This document shows, in pieces, positions 53,028-63,765 of a DNA stretch of 64,000 nucleotides; position 1 is the stretch's first letter, and each line of letters begins with the position of its first letter. Made by a program: the position numbers and the translations under genes. Below the pieces are notes generated by a model. That model was not told where the DNA came from and ran no database searches. It was given only the letters and a program-made list of their open reading frames with translations. The stretch is from the NCBI GenBank assembly GCA_026399875.1, contig JAPLQF010000020.1, positions 55,398 through 119,397 of the forward strand. The letters run 5' to 3'. The DNA is from Burkholderiales bacterium. Lineage in GTDB: Bacteria; Pseudomonadota; Gammaproteobacteria; Burkholderiales; Burkholderiaceae_E.

Positions 53028-55077
53028 ATGGAAGCCGGATTGAAAAGCCTTGTTTCTGGATTTGACGAAGCCAGCCGTACACCGGGAGTGCAAAGCGCAG
53101 TGCACTCACCCGTTCCCGCATCAGGCGGCGTTCTCAGCCGCTACAAGATGCGCTTCGATTCACACCTCAAAGAGGAATACTCCCTGCAGGAGTATCTCGA
53201 GCTGTGCAAACGCGAGCCGAGCGCTTATGCCTCGGCCGCCGAGCGAATGCTCACTGCGATCGGCGAGCCGGCACTTCTCGACACCCGATCCGATCCGCGC
53301 CTGTCGCGCATCTTCTCGAACAAGGTCATGCGGGTCTATCCGGCCTTCAAAGACTTTTACGGCATGGAAGAAACGATCGAGCAGATCGTCTCCTTCTTCA
53401 AGCATTCGGCTCAGGCCCTCGAAGAGCGCAAGCAGATCCTCTACCTGCTCGGGCCGCCGGGCGGCGGCAAGTCATCGCTCGCCGAAAAACTCAAGCACCT
53501 GATGGAGCAGATGCCTTTTTATGCCCTGAAGGATTCGCCGGTCAATGAATCGCCGCTGGGTCTTTTCTCACCGACAGACGATGGCCCGAGCATCGAAGCC
53601 GAATACGGCATCCCCAGGCGCTATCTTGGCTCGATCATGTCGCCCTGGGCGGTCAAGCGCCTCAATGAATTCGGTGGCGACATCAGCCGCTTCCGGGTGG
53701 TGAAACTGCGCCCGTCGATCCTGCAGCAAATCGCAATCGCCAAGACCGAACCGGGCGACGAGAACAATCAGGATATTTCATCCCTGGTCGGCAAGCTCGA
53801 CATCCGTCAGCTCGAGCGCTTCTCCCAGGACGACCCCGACGCCTACAGTTACTCCGGCGGCCTGTGTCTTGCCAATCAGGGTCTGCTCGAATTCGTCGAG
53901 ATGTTCAAAGCGCCGATCAAGGTCCTGCACCCGCTGCTGACCGCCACGCAAGAGGGCAATTACAAGGGCACCGAAGGCTTTGGCGCGATTCCCTTCGACG
54001 GCGTGATCCTTGCCCACTCCAACGAGAGCGAGTGGCAAGCCTTTCGCAACAACAAGAACAACGAGGCCTTTCTCGACCGCATCTACATTGTCAAGGTGCC
54101 CTACAGCCTGCGTGTGAGCGAAGAGGCGCGTATCTACGAAAAACTCGTCGGAAGAGGTGCGCATCTACGACAAGCTGCTCGAATCGAGCTCGCTCTCGAA
54201 AGCGCCCTGCGCACCCGGCACGCTCAGGATGATGGCGCAGTTCGCGGTCCTCACCCGTCTGAAAGAGCCCGAGAATTCGAGCCTCTTTTCCAAGATGCGG
54301 ATCTACGACGGCGAGAACCTCAAGGATGTCGACCCGAAGGCCAAGTCGCTGCAGGAGTATCGCGACTTCGCCGGTGTCGATGAAGGCATGAGTGGCCTGT
54401 CGACCCGATTTGCCTACAAGGTGCTCTCGAAGGTCTTCAACTTCGATCATGGCGAAGTGGCCGCCAACCCGGTCCATCTGCTCTATATGCTCGAGCAGCA
54501 GATCGAGCGCGAGCAGTTCGCACCCGAGACCGAAAAGAGATACCTCGCTTTCATCAAGGAGCATCTGGCGCGCCCTTATGCCGAGTTCATCGGCAAGGAA
54601 ATCCAGACCGCCTACCTCGAGTCGTATTCCGAGTATGGGCAGAATGTCTTTGACCGTTATGTCAGCTTTGCCGACTTCTGGATCCAGGATCAGGAGTTCC
54701 GCGACCCGAATACCGGCGAGATCCTCGATCGCAACCACCTGAACGACGAACTCGAAAAGATCGAAAAGCCCGCCGGAATCGCCAACCCCAAAGACTTCCG
54801 CCACGAGATCGTCAATTTTGTGCTGCGCGCTCGGGCCAACAACAACGGCAACAATCCGTCCTGGACCAGCTACGAGAAGCTTCGTGGTGTGATCGAGAAA
54901 AAAATGTTTTCGACAACCGAAGATCTGCTGCCGGTGATCTCCTTCAACGCCAAGGCCTCGATCGACGAGCAACGAAAGCATCAGAACTTCATCGATCGCA
55001 TGGTCGAAAAGGGCTATACCTCCAAGCAGGTTCGGCTGCTGGTCGAGTGGTACCTGCGCGTTCGCAAGTCCTCCTGA
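53028..55077 (+). pseudogene. prkA: PrkA serine protein kinase, split by a 31-nt tandem duplication
   Basis: PrkA/YeaG AAA-like kinase of the prkA-yeaH-spoVR stress and nitrogen-starvation module. CAGGAG precedes ATG 53028. The P-loop GPPGGGKS is at residues 142-149, and the AAA core continues through TEPGDENNQDIS and LLTATQEGNYKGTEG. At 54120 the frame-0 coding text SEEARIYEKLVG is followed at once by a second, diverged copy of the same segment in another frame, EEVRIYDKLLES, from which the rest of PrkA reads correctly to 55077. Removing one 31-nt copy restores about 672 codons of full-length kinase. As written, the two parts are out of frame. Gene decay or a strain-merging assembly error are both possible. 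Confidence 0.9.
54120..54181 (+). repeat. Imperfect 31-nt tandem duplication inside prkA
   Basis: Copy 1 (54120-54150) and copy 2 (54151-54181) abut directly and match at 25 of 31 positions. Read in the respective frames they encode EEARIYEKLV and EEVRIYDKLL, so most differences fall at third codon positions. The length is not a multiple of three, which causes the frameshift. Confidence 0.95.
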
Positions 55078-55105
55078 TCCCGCCACGACTGCTGTCGGAG
55101 CCACC

Positions 55106-56419
55106 ATGTCCGAGATCATCGATCGCCGTGTCAATGGACGACGCAAGAGCGCTGCCAACCAGCAGCGCTTCCTCAAACGCTACAAGGCGCAGGTGCGCGA
55201 GGCGGTTGCACGCGCTGTCTCGCAGCGCAAGATCGCCGACACCGCGCAAGGCGGGAACATCACGATTCCGTCGCGCGATCTGAACGAGCCGACTTTTTCG
55301 GTGGGACAGGGTGGGTTGCGCGAGCGGGTGCTGCCCGGCAACGACTCCTTCAATACCGGCGATCGCATCCCCAGACCGCAAGGCGGCGGCGGCGGTCAGG
55401 GTGCCGGGCAGGCCAGCGACTCGGGCGAAGGCGAAGATGCCTTCACCTTTGCCCTGAGCCGCGAAGAATTCCTCGAGTTCTTCTTCGAAGACATGGAACT
55501 GCCTGATCTGGTCAAGACCCAGCTTGCCCAGATCACGCAATCCAAGCTCAAGCGCGGCGGCTATCGCAATGACGGCACGCCCTCCAACCTTGCGATCGTG
55601 CGAACCATGCGCGAATCGCTCGGGCGGCGCATCGCACTGGCCGCACCCTATCGCCACCAGCTGGCCCGGGTCGACGAGGCAATCGCTGCCGAAATCGCAC
55701 AGCGAGTCAATGCGTCCAGCGACTCCTTCAACGACGCCGCAGGCGTACAGTCCGACGCCAGGCTCGCGCACTTGCGGGCCGAGCATGAACGCCTGACCGG
55801 GCGCATTGCTCGCGTGCCCTTCATCGACGAATTCGACCTGCGATACAACAACCGGATTCCGCAGCCGCGTCCGATCGCGCAAGCGGTGATGCTGTGCATC
55901 ATGGATGTCTCCGGTTCGATGGATGAGAACCGCAAGGAACTCGCCAAGCGCTTTTTCATCCTGCTGCACCTGTTTCTCACGCGCCACTACGAGCGCATCG
56001 AGATCGTCTTCATCCGTCATCACACCACCGCCGCGGTCGTCGACGAAGAGGGCTTTTTTCACTCGCGCGAATCGGGTGGCACCCTGGTGTCCAGTGCGCT
56101 CGAGCTCGCGCTCGAGACCATCAAGGAGCGCTTCCCGGCAGACCTCTGGAATGTCTATGTGGCGCAGGCGTCGGACGGCGACAACTGGGAGAGCGACTGC
56201 CCCAAGTGCCATGACCTGCTGGTCAACGAGCTGCTGCCTCGTGTGCAGTACTTCAGCTATGTCGAGATCGATGCGGCGCAACCGCAATCGCTGTGGGAAC
56301 AGTACGAGCTGGCCCGCGGCACCGCGCACAACATGGCGCTCGGTCGCATTCTCGGCCGTGCCGATGTCTATCCGGTGCTGCGTGAACTCTTTGCCCGCAA
56401 GGAAAGGATGGCTGCCTGA
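55106..56419 (+). CDS. yeaH: DUF444 (YeaH/YhbH) family protein
   Basis: A 437-residue protein of the prkA operon. The N-terminal region MSEIIDRRVNGRRKSAANQQRF is followed by FEDMELPDLVKTQL and a C-terminal von Willebrand A-like domain with the metal-ion site DVSGSM (residues 267-272), ESGGTLVSSALELA and ASDGDNWESDCPKC. Gly-rich low-complexity stretch at about residues 92-108. Exact function is unknown; it works genetically with PrkA and SpoVR. Its stop overlaps the spoVR start (TGATG). Confidence 0.93.
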   Translation: MSEIIDRRVNGRRKSAANQQRFLKRYKAQVREAVARAVSQRKIADTAQGGNITIPSRDLNEPTFSVGQGGLRERVLPGNDSFNTGDRIPRPQGGGGGQGAGQASDSGEGEDAFTFALSREEFLEFFFEDMELPDLVKTQLAQITQSKLKRGGYRNDGTPSNLAIVRTMRESLGRRIALAAPYRHQLARVDEAIAAEIAQRVNASSDSFNDAAGVQSDARLAHLRAEHERLTGRIARVPFIDEFDLRYNNRIPQPRPIAQAVMLCIMDVSGSMDENRKELAKRFFILLHLFLTRHYERIEIVFIRHHTTAAVVDEEGFFHSRESGGTLVSSALELALETIKERFPADLWNVYVAQASDGDNWESDCPKCHDLLVNELLPRVQYFSYVEIDAAQPQSLWEQYELARGTAHNMALGRILGRADVYPVLRELFARKERMAA

Positions 56420-58029
56420 TGACCAACTTCGCCTCCTGCCAATCCAGAGGCAGCACCGCCGTCCCGCATCGCGGCGGCCCGATGCTGCCAGGCGGCTCCG
56501 AATGGACCTTCGAATCGATTGCTCAATACGACCGTGAAATCGCCCGTGTTGCGCAGGCCTATGGCCTGGACACCTATGCCAACCAGATCGAGGTGATCAG
56601 TGCCGAGCAGATGATGGACGCCTATTCATCGCACGGCATGCCGGTTGGCTATACCCACTGGTCGTACGGCAAGCACTATCTCTCGACCGAGCAGACCTAT
56701 CGCCGCGGCCATATGGGGCTGGCCTACGAGATCGTGATCAATTCCGATCCGTGCATTGCCTATCTCATGGAAGAAAACACCCTGCCGATGCAGGCACTGG
56801 TGATTGCGCACGCGTGCTACGGACACAACTCCTTTTTCAAGGGCAATTATCTCTTTCGCACCTGGACGCATGCTGACTCGATCATCGACTACCTGGTCTT
56901 TGCCAAGCGCTTTGTCGCCGACTGCGAGCAGCGCTATGGCGAAGTCGAAGTCGAACGCGTGCTTGATGCCTGCCATGCGCTCTCGAGCCATGGCGTCGAT
57001 CGCTACAAGCGCCCCAACAAGCGATCGCTCGCCCAGGAGCAGGCGCGCCTGAAAGATCGGGAGATCCATCTGCAACAGCAGGTCAACGACCTGTGGCGAA
57101 CCCTGCCGCGCAACCTGCGCGATGATGCCGCCGAGGCACCCCGAGCCTTTCCGGCCGAACCGCAGGAAAACCTGCTGTATTTCGTCGAGAAGCACGCTCC
57201 GCTGCTTGAGCCCTGGCAGCGCGAGCTGGCCCGCATCGTGCGCAAGATTTCGCAATATTTTTATCCTCAGCGCCAGACCCAGGTCATGAACGAAGGCTGG
57301 GCGACCTTCTGGCACTACACCATCCTGCAGACCCTCTACGATGAAGGCCGGGTGAGCGATGCTTTCATGTTCGAAGTACTTGGATCACACACCAATGTGC
57401 TGACCCAGCCCAACTTCGACAGCCCGCGTTACAACGGCATCAATCCGTATGCGCTGGGCTTTGCGATGTTTCGCGATATCCGGCGTATGTGCGAAGCACC
57501 GACCGATGAAGACCGTCGGTGGTTCCCCGATATCGCGGGCAGCGACTGGCACAAGACCCTCGACTTTGCGATGCGCAACTTCAAGGACGAAAGCTTCATT
57601 TCGCAGTTTCTGTCGCCCAAACTGATTCGCGATTTCCGGATGTTCTGTCTGGTCGATGACGATGCCGAATCGACGCGACGTATCGGCGCGATTCACAACG
57701 ACGAGGGCTACAAACAGGTTCGCGAGTCGCTCGCACGGCAATACTCACTGGCCGATCGCGACCCCGACATCCAGGTGGTGTCGGTTGACCTCGAAGGCGA
57801 CCGGTCGCTCACGCTGCATCATTTCCAGCATGCACGCCGACCGCTCGCACCCGAATGCGAACGCGTGGTCAGGCACCTTGCCGAACTGTGGGGCTTCACC
57901 GTCAAGCTCGAGACCCGCACCGAAGACGGTCGTATCCTGCCACTGCACGAATGCCGCATGGAGCCACGCCAGCGCCGGCTCAGTGGCAGCGCCGCCACCA
58001 CCGCACTGCGACGGATGGGGGCACGCTGA
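56419..58029 (+). CDS. SpoVR/YcgB family protein
   Basis: A 536-residue cytoplasmic protein, third gene of the prkA - DUF444 - spoVR set. Family segments include GYTHWSYGKHY, AYLMEENTLPMQALVIAHACYGHNSFFKGNY, QVMNEGWATFWHYTILQTLYDEG and FDSPRYNGINPYALGFAMF seen across residues 75-350. The many conserved His and Glu residues suggest metal binding, but no reaction is established. Length and start (one-base overlap with yeaH) agree with the family. Last gene before a 518-bp gap. Confidence 0.93.
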   Translation: MTNFASCQSRGSTAVPHRGGPMLPGGSEWTFESIAQYDREIARVAQAYGLDTYANQIEVISAEQMMDAYSSHGMPVGYTHWSYGKHYLSTEQTYRRGHMGLAYEIVINSDPCIAYLMEENTLPMQALVIAHACYGHNSFFKGNYLFRTWTHADSIIDYLVFAKRFVADCEQRYGEVEVERVLDACHALSSHGVDRYKRPNKRSLAQEQARLKDREIHLQQQVNDLWRTLPRNLRDDAAEAPRAFPAEPQENLLYFVEKHAPLLEPWQRELARIVRKISQYFYPQRQTQVMNEGWATFWHYTILQTLYDEGRVSDAFMFEVLGSHTNVLTQPNFDSPRYNGINPYALGFAMFRDIRRMCEAPTDEDRRWFPDIAGSDWHKTLDFAMRNFKDESFISQFLSPKLIRDFRMFCLVDDDAESTRRIGAIHNDEGYKQVRESLARQYSLADRDPDIQVVSVDLEGDRSLTLHHFQHARRPLAPECERVVRHLAELWGFTVKLETRTEDGRILPLHECRMEPRQRRLSGSAATTALRRMGAR

Positions 58030-58547
58030 GGCGTCCGATTGGCGCCTCGGATTGGCGCCTCCTGTTGGCACGTCCGATGAGACTGAACACAGCTGCGTAT
58101 TCCGGGTCAAAAGCGCCAGGGTTTCCGATTCAATATCGCCACCTGGATGGCCCGTAACTGCGAAGGATATCGGCTGCTGCAGCCCCAAAGAAGCCTGCCG
58201 GGTGAACGTCAGCTCTATGCGGAAAAGCGCCCCTTCAAGCGCGCGGCTCGAAGACCCGGATACGACCCATTGCGGACAATCCCTTGCGATCCACAAAGCG
58301 GCCGATCAACGACTCAGCGTCAGGGTTTGAGGCATGGGCTATCAGACAGCAAGGACTTCTGGCGGTCCAACCGCGCTGCGTTGTTATTCGATACACGTAG
58401 GGAACATTACATCCACGATAGTCACCGGATACAGCACGCATGCATCCATAACTGCCATGTGGCGCACATCGCATGGGCGATCAACCGCAGCGCCTGAGGT
58501 AGTGCCTGGACAACCGGTTCGTCGTCGGTGTCGCTGATTGTGAATCT
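58030..58547. other. 518-bp gap between spoVR and the sulfatase block, no recognisable gene
   Basis: Only short frames without similarity are found. It begins with a direct repeat GATTGGCGCCT at 58037-58047 and 58050-58060. From about 58360 the sequence becomes visibly more A/T-rich than the surroundings (TTGTTATTCGATACACG, ACATCCACGATAGTC). It separates core-like genes from an accessory-looking block, so it is a candidate junction, but no attachment site or integrase was seen. Confidence 0.5.
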
Positions 58548-60914
58548 TCAAGGATTCAACTGCACCTTGACCGAAGTCACCTTGCCGTCGAACCTGAAAG
58601 GTCGGCGCTCCATATAGTCCAGCGAGACGGACGAACCCAAGTCCACGCCGACATCGAAGCTCTCGCTGGCCGAAAACGCGGCAGGCACGGTACGCGCCAC
58701 GGTCGTGCGGGCCACCTCCACGCCGTTGACCTTCAGCACCACGTCGGCAGCCGCCAAAGGCCTGGCGCTGTGCATTGTCGTCGTCACCTCGATGCGATGC
58801 TTGCCTGCCGCGATGGTTGCGGCCGAGCGGGCCACATAGCGCTCGATGATCATCATGTTGTACTCGTAGACAAGCTGGCCCTTGTCCATGAACAGCGCTA
58901 GCCCGCCGCCTGAGCCGCCCAGCGCGTAGAGCACGCCAGAGGCCTTGTCGCCCAGGTCGGCGTCGATGGTCACGGTGCTGCTTTGGTTGCGCAGCGCGGG
59001 CGCGGTGAACTCCGGCATGCGGGTGGTGTTTCCGTCGAACTCCCAGCTTGTGTACGGCGTCTTGATGCGGTCTTCGGGGTGCAGGCGCAGCCAGATGCCG
59101 GCGCCGAGCGGGTAGACCTTGTTCGCCTTGGCTTGCGCAGCAAAGGTCTTCTGAAGCGCTGCCAGGCGCGTCGGGTCCGTCGCCGCCAGGTCAATCGCCT
59201 GAGAGAAGTCGTTGCGGATGTCGTACAGCTCCCAGACGTCCCTGGCTGAGTCCCACTCGGCCAAGCCTGGCGCGCCCGGCAGCCAGGGGACCAGCGGGCC
59301 GAAGGTTGCGGCGACGAAGCCGCCCTGATAGATCGCACGGCTGCCGTTGTTGTCGAAGTACTGCACCTTCTTTTGAGGCGCTGCCTTCGCACTTGCAAAG
59401 GTGTAGGCCAAGCTCACGCCATCGATCGGGTCTTGCTTGAAGCCGTCCACTACCTTCGGCGGCTTGATACCGATGACTTCATAGAGCGTGGGCGCGATGT
59501 CATTCACATGATGGAATTGTGCACGTGGCGTGCTGTCGGGCTTGATGCCCTTGGGCCATGAAATGACCATCGGGTTGCGTGTGCCGCCGAAGTGCGAAGC
59601 CACCAGCTTGGTGTTCTGGAACGGCGTGTTGCCGGCCCAGGCCCAGCCCGCGTGGTACATGCTGTCGGTCTTGGCGGTGCCCAGCGCGTCCAGCCCGCCG
59701 ATCTTGTCGAGCGCCGCCATCTGCTGCTCGACCGAGTTTGGTATGCCGTTTTGCGCGAGCAACTCGCTGATGGTGCCGTTCTGGCCCTCGGCGCTGGCGC
59801 CATTGTCGCCAAAGATGTAGATCACGATGGTGTTGTCGCGGATGCCCTGGCGCTCGAGTTCGGCAATGACCTTGCCGGCCTGCACGTCGACATGCTCGAC
59901 GAAGCCGGCGTAGATCTCCATCAGCCGCAACTGGAACGGTCGCTGTGCTGCGGGGATGCTGTCCCATGACGGCATGGTCTTGTTGCGCGGCGTGAGTTGC
60001 GTGTTGGCCGGTATCCAGCCGAGCTGTTTCTGGCGCACGAAGACGCGTTCGCGGTACGCATCCCAGCCAGTGTCGAACTTGCCCTTGTACTTGTTCGACC
60101 ATTCCTTGCCCACTTGATGCGGTCCATGCGCGGCCCCCGGCGCCCAGTACAAGAAGAAGGGCTTGTCGGGCGAAAACGCGCGGTGCTTGCGCAGCCATGC
60201 GATGCCCTTGTCCGCCATGTCTTCGCTAAGGTGATAACGCTCGTCGTGCGGCGGCTCGATGATGTTGGTGTTCTCCACCAGGCGCGGTTCCCACTGCGAG
60301 GTTTCACCGGCCAGGAAGCCATAGAAGTAGTCGAATCCGTGGCCGGTGGGCCAGCGGTCGAACGGGCCCATCGCCGTGGTCTGGTCGGCGGGCGTGTTGT
60401 GCCATTTGCCGAAGGCAGCTGTCTTGTAGCCATAGTGGCGCAGCACCTCAGGCATCGTTGCCGAGGTCTTGGGAATCACGCCCGTGTAGCCGTCCCAGTC
60501 CATCGCGCGTTCGGCAATGGTGCCGTTGCCCACGCGCTGGTGGTTGCGTCCGGTCAGCAGCGCGGCACGCGTGGGCGAGCAGATCGCGGTGGTGTGAAAG
60601 GTGTTGTAGCTGATGCCTTCCTTTGCGAGCTTGCTGAGCGTGGGCGTGTTGATCTCGCCGCCGAAGGTGGACGCCTGGCCGAATCCAACGTCGTCAAGCA
60701 GCACGATCAGCACGTTTGGTGCGCCTGGTTTCAGGTGCTCAGGCTGCGCACGGCGTTTATGAACCGAATCCTGCAGTCGCGGCATGGCCACACTGGCGCT
60801 GGGCACCGGGTCGAAGGGCAGCACCGAACCATCGACCTGGGCAGGCGCGGCGTACACCACGACGCTCGACAGGATCGCTGCGACAGCGACAAAAAGAATT
60901 CTGGGTGGATTCAT
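58548..60914 (-). CDS. Arylsulfatase (formylglycine type, exported, 788 residues)
   Basis: Type I sulfatase that hydrolyses sulfate esters. Signal peptide ILFVAVAAILSSVVVYAAPA at the N-terminus. The calcium site LLDDVGFGQ, the formylglycine motif CSPTRAALLTGR (Cys112, converted by a formylglycine-generating enzyme or anaerobic maturase), FGKWHNTP, FFLYWAPGAAHGPH and FGDNGASAEG are all present. Length resembles the large AtsD-like arylsulfatases; the last 150 residues form an extra beta domain (LYALGGSGGGLALFMDKG). GAGG precedes the ATG. No maturase gene is in the window. A closely related but damaged copy is 145 bp upstream on the same strand. Confidence 0.93.
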   Translation of the reverse strand: MNPPRILFVAVAAILSSVVVYAAPAQVDGSVLPFDPVPSASVAMPRLQDSVHKRRAQPEHLKPGAPNVLIVLLDDVGFGQASTFGGEINTPTLSKLAKEGISYNTFHTTAICSPTRAALLTGRNHQRVGNGTIAERAMDWDGYTGVIPKTSATMPEVLRHYGYKTAAFGKWHNTPADQTTAMGPFDRWPTGHGFDYFYGFLAGETSQWEPRLVENTNIIEPPHDERYHLSEDMADKGIAWLRKHRAFSPDKPFFLYWAPGAAHGPHQVGKEWSNKYKGKFDTGWDAYRERVFVRQKQLGWIPANTQLTPRNKTMPSWDSIPAAQRPFQLRLMEIYAGFVEHVDVQAGKVIAELERQGIRDNTIVIYIFGDNGASAEGQNGTISELLAQNGIPNSVEQQMAALDKIGGLDALGTAKTDSMYHAGWAWAGNTPFQNTKLVASHFGGTRNPMVISWPKGIKPDSTPRAQFHHVNDIAPTLYEVIGIKPPKVVDGFKQDPIDGVSLAYTFASAKAAPQKKVQYFDNNGSRAIYQGGFVAATFGPLVPWLPGAPGLAEWDSARDVWELYDIRNDFSQAIDLAATDPTRLAALQKTFAAQAKANKVYPLGAGIWLRLHPEDRIKTPYTSWEFDGNTTRMPEFTAPALRNQSSTVTIDADLGDKASGVLYALGGSGGGLALFMDKGQLVYEYNMMIIERYVARSAATIAAGKHRIEVTTTMHSARPLAAADVVLKVNGVEVARTTVARTVPAAFSASESFDVGVDLGSSVSLDYMERRPFRFDGKVTSVKVQLNP

Positions 60915-61059
60915 GGGTTTGCCTCGATTGCCGTGGTCATGGCGCTACGCGCGCGGGGCGGCTGACTTCGTCACGGCATCCCTGCCCTTCTCGACCGGGT
61001 CGTCGTTCCTGCTGCGCTTCTATGCAGTGGCACGGTGAAGTGCCTGCCGATTGAGCAAT

Positions 61060-63389
61060 CTACTTTTTCGGATACCTGACGAGCGTCTGGCCGATCTTGC
61101 CGTTGAAGGCAAACGGCGCCTGGTCGTAGTAGTCGAGCGACACCGGCGAGCTGGTGTCGCTGCCAATGTCGAAAGACTCATTGGTCGTGAAGTGCAACGA
61201 GATCGCGGTGGGCACCTGGCCCTGCCCCACCACCTTGTCGTTGACCTTGATGGTGATGTCCATCGCGCCGCCCACCTTGGAGACCAGCTTCGAGACGATT
61301 TCGATCCTGGTCTTGCCGACGGGCAGCTTGTCGGTGGACCTGATCCTCGTTCGCTGAACGATGAACTGGTTGTATTCGTAGGTGATCGCGCCGTCTTTCA
61401 CATAGACCGTCAGCCCGCCGCTGAAACCGCCCAGGGCATAGAGCACGCCGCTGGCATCGGCCGGCAAATCCACATCCATGCTGACCACCGTATCCACGAT
61501 GCCCAGCTTGGGCGCAGCCGACTCCGACATCAGCGTCATCGGCCCTTCGAATGTCCATTCGGTGACGGAAGACCTTGGCGCGTCTTCAGGGTGCTTCAAG
61601 GCGGTTGACCACAGGCCGCCGCCAATCGGCAAGTTCTTATTTTTGACGGACTCCATCAGGAACAGGTCTTTCATCTGGGCGAGCTTTTGTGGCATGGCCG
61701 CCGCAAGATCATTGGCCTGGCTCCAGTCCTCGTTCAGGTTGTAGAGCTCCCACTGATCCTTGTCCGGGGTCCACTCCTTGGCACCCTCTGGCAGGCCGCC
61801 CACCCAGGGCTCGCGAGGGCCCAGGGCACTGGCAAACCAGCCGTCGTGGTAAATGCCGCGGCTGGCCATGATGTCGAAGAACTGCGTTGTGCGCGTGCCG
61901 GGCGCCTTGGCGTCGGCAAAGGTATAGAGCATGCTGACACCGTCGAAGGCATCCTGCTCGAAGCCGTTCACGACCCGCGGCGGGCTGATCTTGACGGCTT
62001 CGTAGATCGTTGGCACCACGTCGATCACATGATGGAACTGCGGTCTGGCCGTGGCGTCTGCCCGGATGCCTTTGGGCCAGGACACCGCCATCGGATTGCG
62101 TGTGCCGCCGAAATGCGCGGCCACCAGCTTGGTTGACTTGTACGGCGTGCTGCCGGCCCAGGCCCAACCCGCGTGGTACATGTTGTCGGTCTTGGGTCCG
62201 TCCAGTGCATCTAGCCCGCCCACTTCTTCCAGCGCCTTCAGGTGCTGCTGAATAGTGGTCGGAATACCGTTCTGAGCCAACTGTTCGCTAATGGTCCCGT
62301 TCAGGCCCTCGGCCGACGAGCCGTTGTCACCCCAGATGTAAAAGATCAAAGTGTTGTCGAGCTTGCCCTGGCGCTCGATCTCGGCAATCACACGGCCCGC
62401 GTTGTAGTCGGCATGCTCGGTGAAGCCGGCATAGACCTCCATCAACCGCCGCTGAAACGGCTTCTCGGCGTCGGGAATGGAGTCCCACGAAGCCATCGAT
62501 GCCGGGCGCGGCGTGAGCTGTGTGTTCTGCGGGATCCAGCCCTTGGCCTTGGCCTTGGCAAAGGCGTTTTCACGGATCGGCCCATTCCTTCATCACGTGG
62601 TGCGGGCCGTGCACGGCGCCCGGTGCCCAGTACATCAGGAAGGGCTTGTCCGGCGCATAGGCGCGCTGCTCGCGCAGCCACTTGATGGCGTCCTCGGCGA
62701 TGTCTTCGGTCAGGTGATGGCCCTTGCGATGGATTTCATGCGGCTGCACCAGGCTGGTGTTGCGCACCATGTTCGGCTCGTACTGCGAAGCCTCGCCGGC
62801 GAGGAACCCGTAGAAGTACTCGAAGCCATAGCCGGCAGGCCAGTATTCGAATGGCCCCTTGCTCGTGACGTGTTCTTCAGGCGTGTTGTGCCACTTGCCC
62901 CAGGCGCCGGTGCTGTAGCCGTAGTGCTTCAGCACCTCGGCCACGGTCGCCGAAGACTTGGGCATGACACCACTGAAGCCATCGAAGTCATTGGCCAGTG
63001 CCGCGATCTGGCCGTTGCCCACGCGGGTGTGGTTGCGGCCCGTGAGCAGCGCGGCCCGCGTCGGGCTGCACATGGCCGTGGTGTGGAAGCGGTTGTAGGC
63101 CACACCCATTTTCGCGTCACGGTCCAGCGTTGGCGTATTGATCTCACCGCCGAATGTGGCCGACGTGGCGGGGCCGATGTCATCCATCAGGATGATCAGG
63201 ATGTTCGGCGCGGCCTTTGGCAAGCGCTGGGGCTCGACGCGCTTCTTGTAGGTCGAGCTCTCCATCGTCAGGCCCGCCTTGGAGCCTGAAGGTGTCGGCG
63301 GAAAGGGCAGTACCTCTTGCGCACTGACCGCAGCAACCAGCAGTGCACCCAGCAGGAGACCCCCAAAAACCCTTGCTCATGCGGCCCAT
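61060..63389 (-). pseudogene. Second arylsulfatase, disrupted by an N-terminal frameshift and an internal deletion
   Basis: Relative of the neighbouring sulfatase in three pieces. ATG 63389 or 63380 (GAGG upstream) opens MSKGF, but the signal peptide LLLGALLVAAVSAQE lies one frame away, a +1 shift at the T5/G5 run near 63359-63369. The central piece to 62570 contains ILMDDIG, CSPTRAALLTGR and WGKWHNTPEE, ending in KEWADP and a stop. The rest (to 61060) resumes in another frame as RENAFAKAKAKGWIPQNTQ. Compared with the intact copy, about 13 residues (KYKGKFDTGWDAY) are missing there, consistent with a deletion of about 38 bp. Active-site residues survive but no continuous frame does. Confidence 0.88.
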
Positions 63390-63765
63390 CCTCTTCACGT
63401 TGAAGTCAGTCTTCCTGCAGCCTGCGACACCAGCTCGACCGGTCGTTTGAGCATGATCAAGGAACGCACAGACGCATCCGGCGATGCGCTCGTCTGCCCT
63501 GAGACTGGCTGTCAAGAGCCCGCCACTGACCCTCAAATTCAATGAAACGTCCGGCCTCAGTTAATCGGCGCGTGTCGTATCGACAGGGCATCGTTGGACT
63601 GAGCGGCTTAGTCGGAAGTGATTTTGGGGCTGCTGCTGCTCGGCTTGCGCGGGCTCAAGTCGCAGCTTCACTGGCAGGCTATACATCTAATGAATCCAGG
63701 CAGTCGTCTTTGATCCAAGGCAGCTGGTTCGCCCGGCTGCTGCAGTGTCCTTTTGCAGAGATTCC
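63390..63765. other. Divergent intergenic region between the sulfatase pseudogene and the SphA-like gene
   Basis: About 376 bp with no convincing coding sequence; frames here are short and lack similarity. The stretch is richer in A/T than most of the window (for example CTATACATCTAATGAATCC at 63680-63698). It should hold the promoters of both flanking genes, but no hexamer pair with good spacing was found. Confidence 0.4.

Noticed and set aside
54100..54200. Programmed ribosomal frameshift in prkA
   Set aside because: No slippery heptamer is seen, and the duplicated segment, not a single slip, explains the frame change.
54989..56329. 446-codon frame antisense to yeaH
   Set aside because: YeaH is a clear family member with a MIDAS motif; the antisense frame has no similarity.
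58147..58497. Short frames in the 58.0-58.5 kb gap
   Set aside because: No family similarity, no ribosome-binding site, and composition unlike the coding regions nearby.
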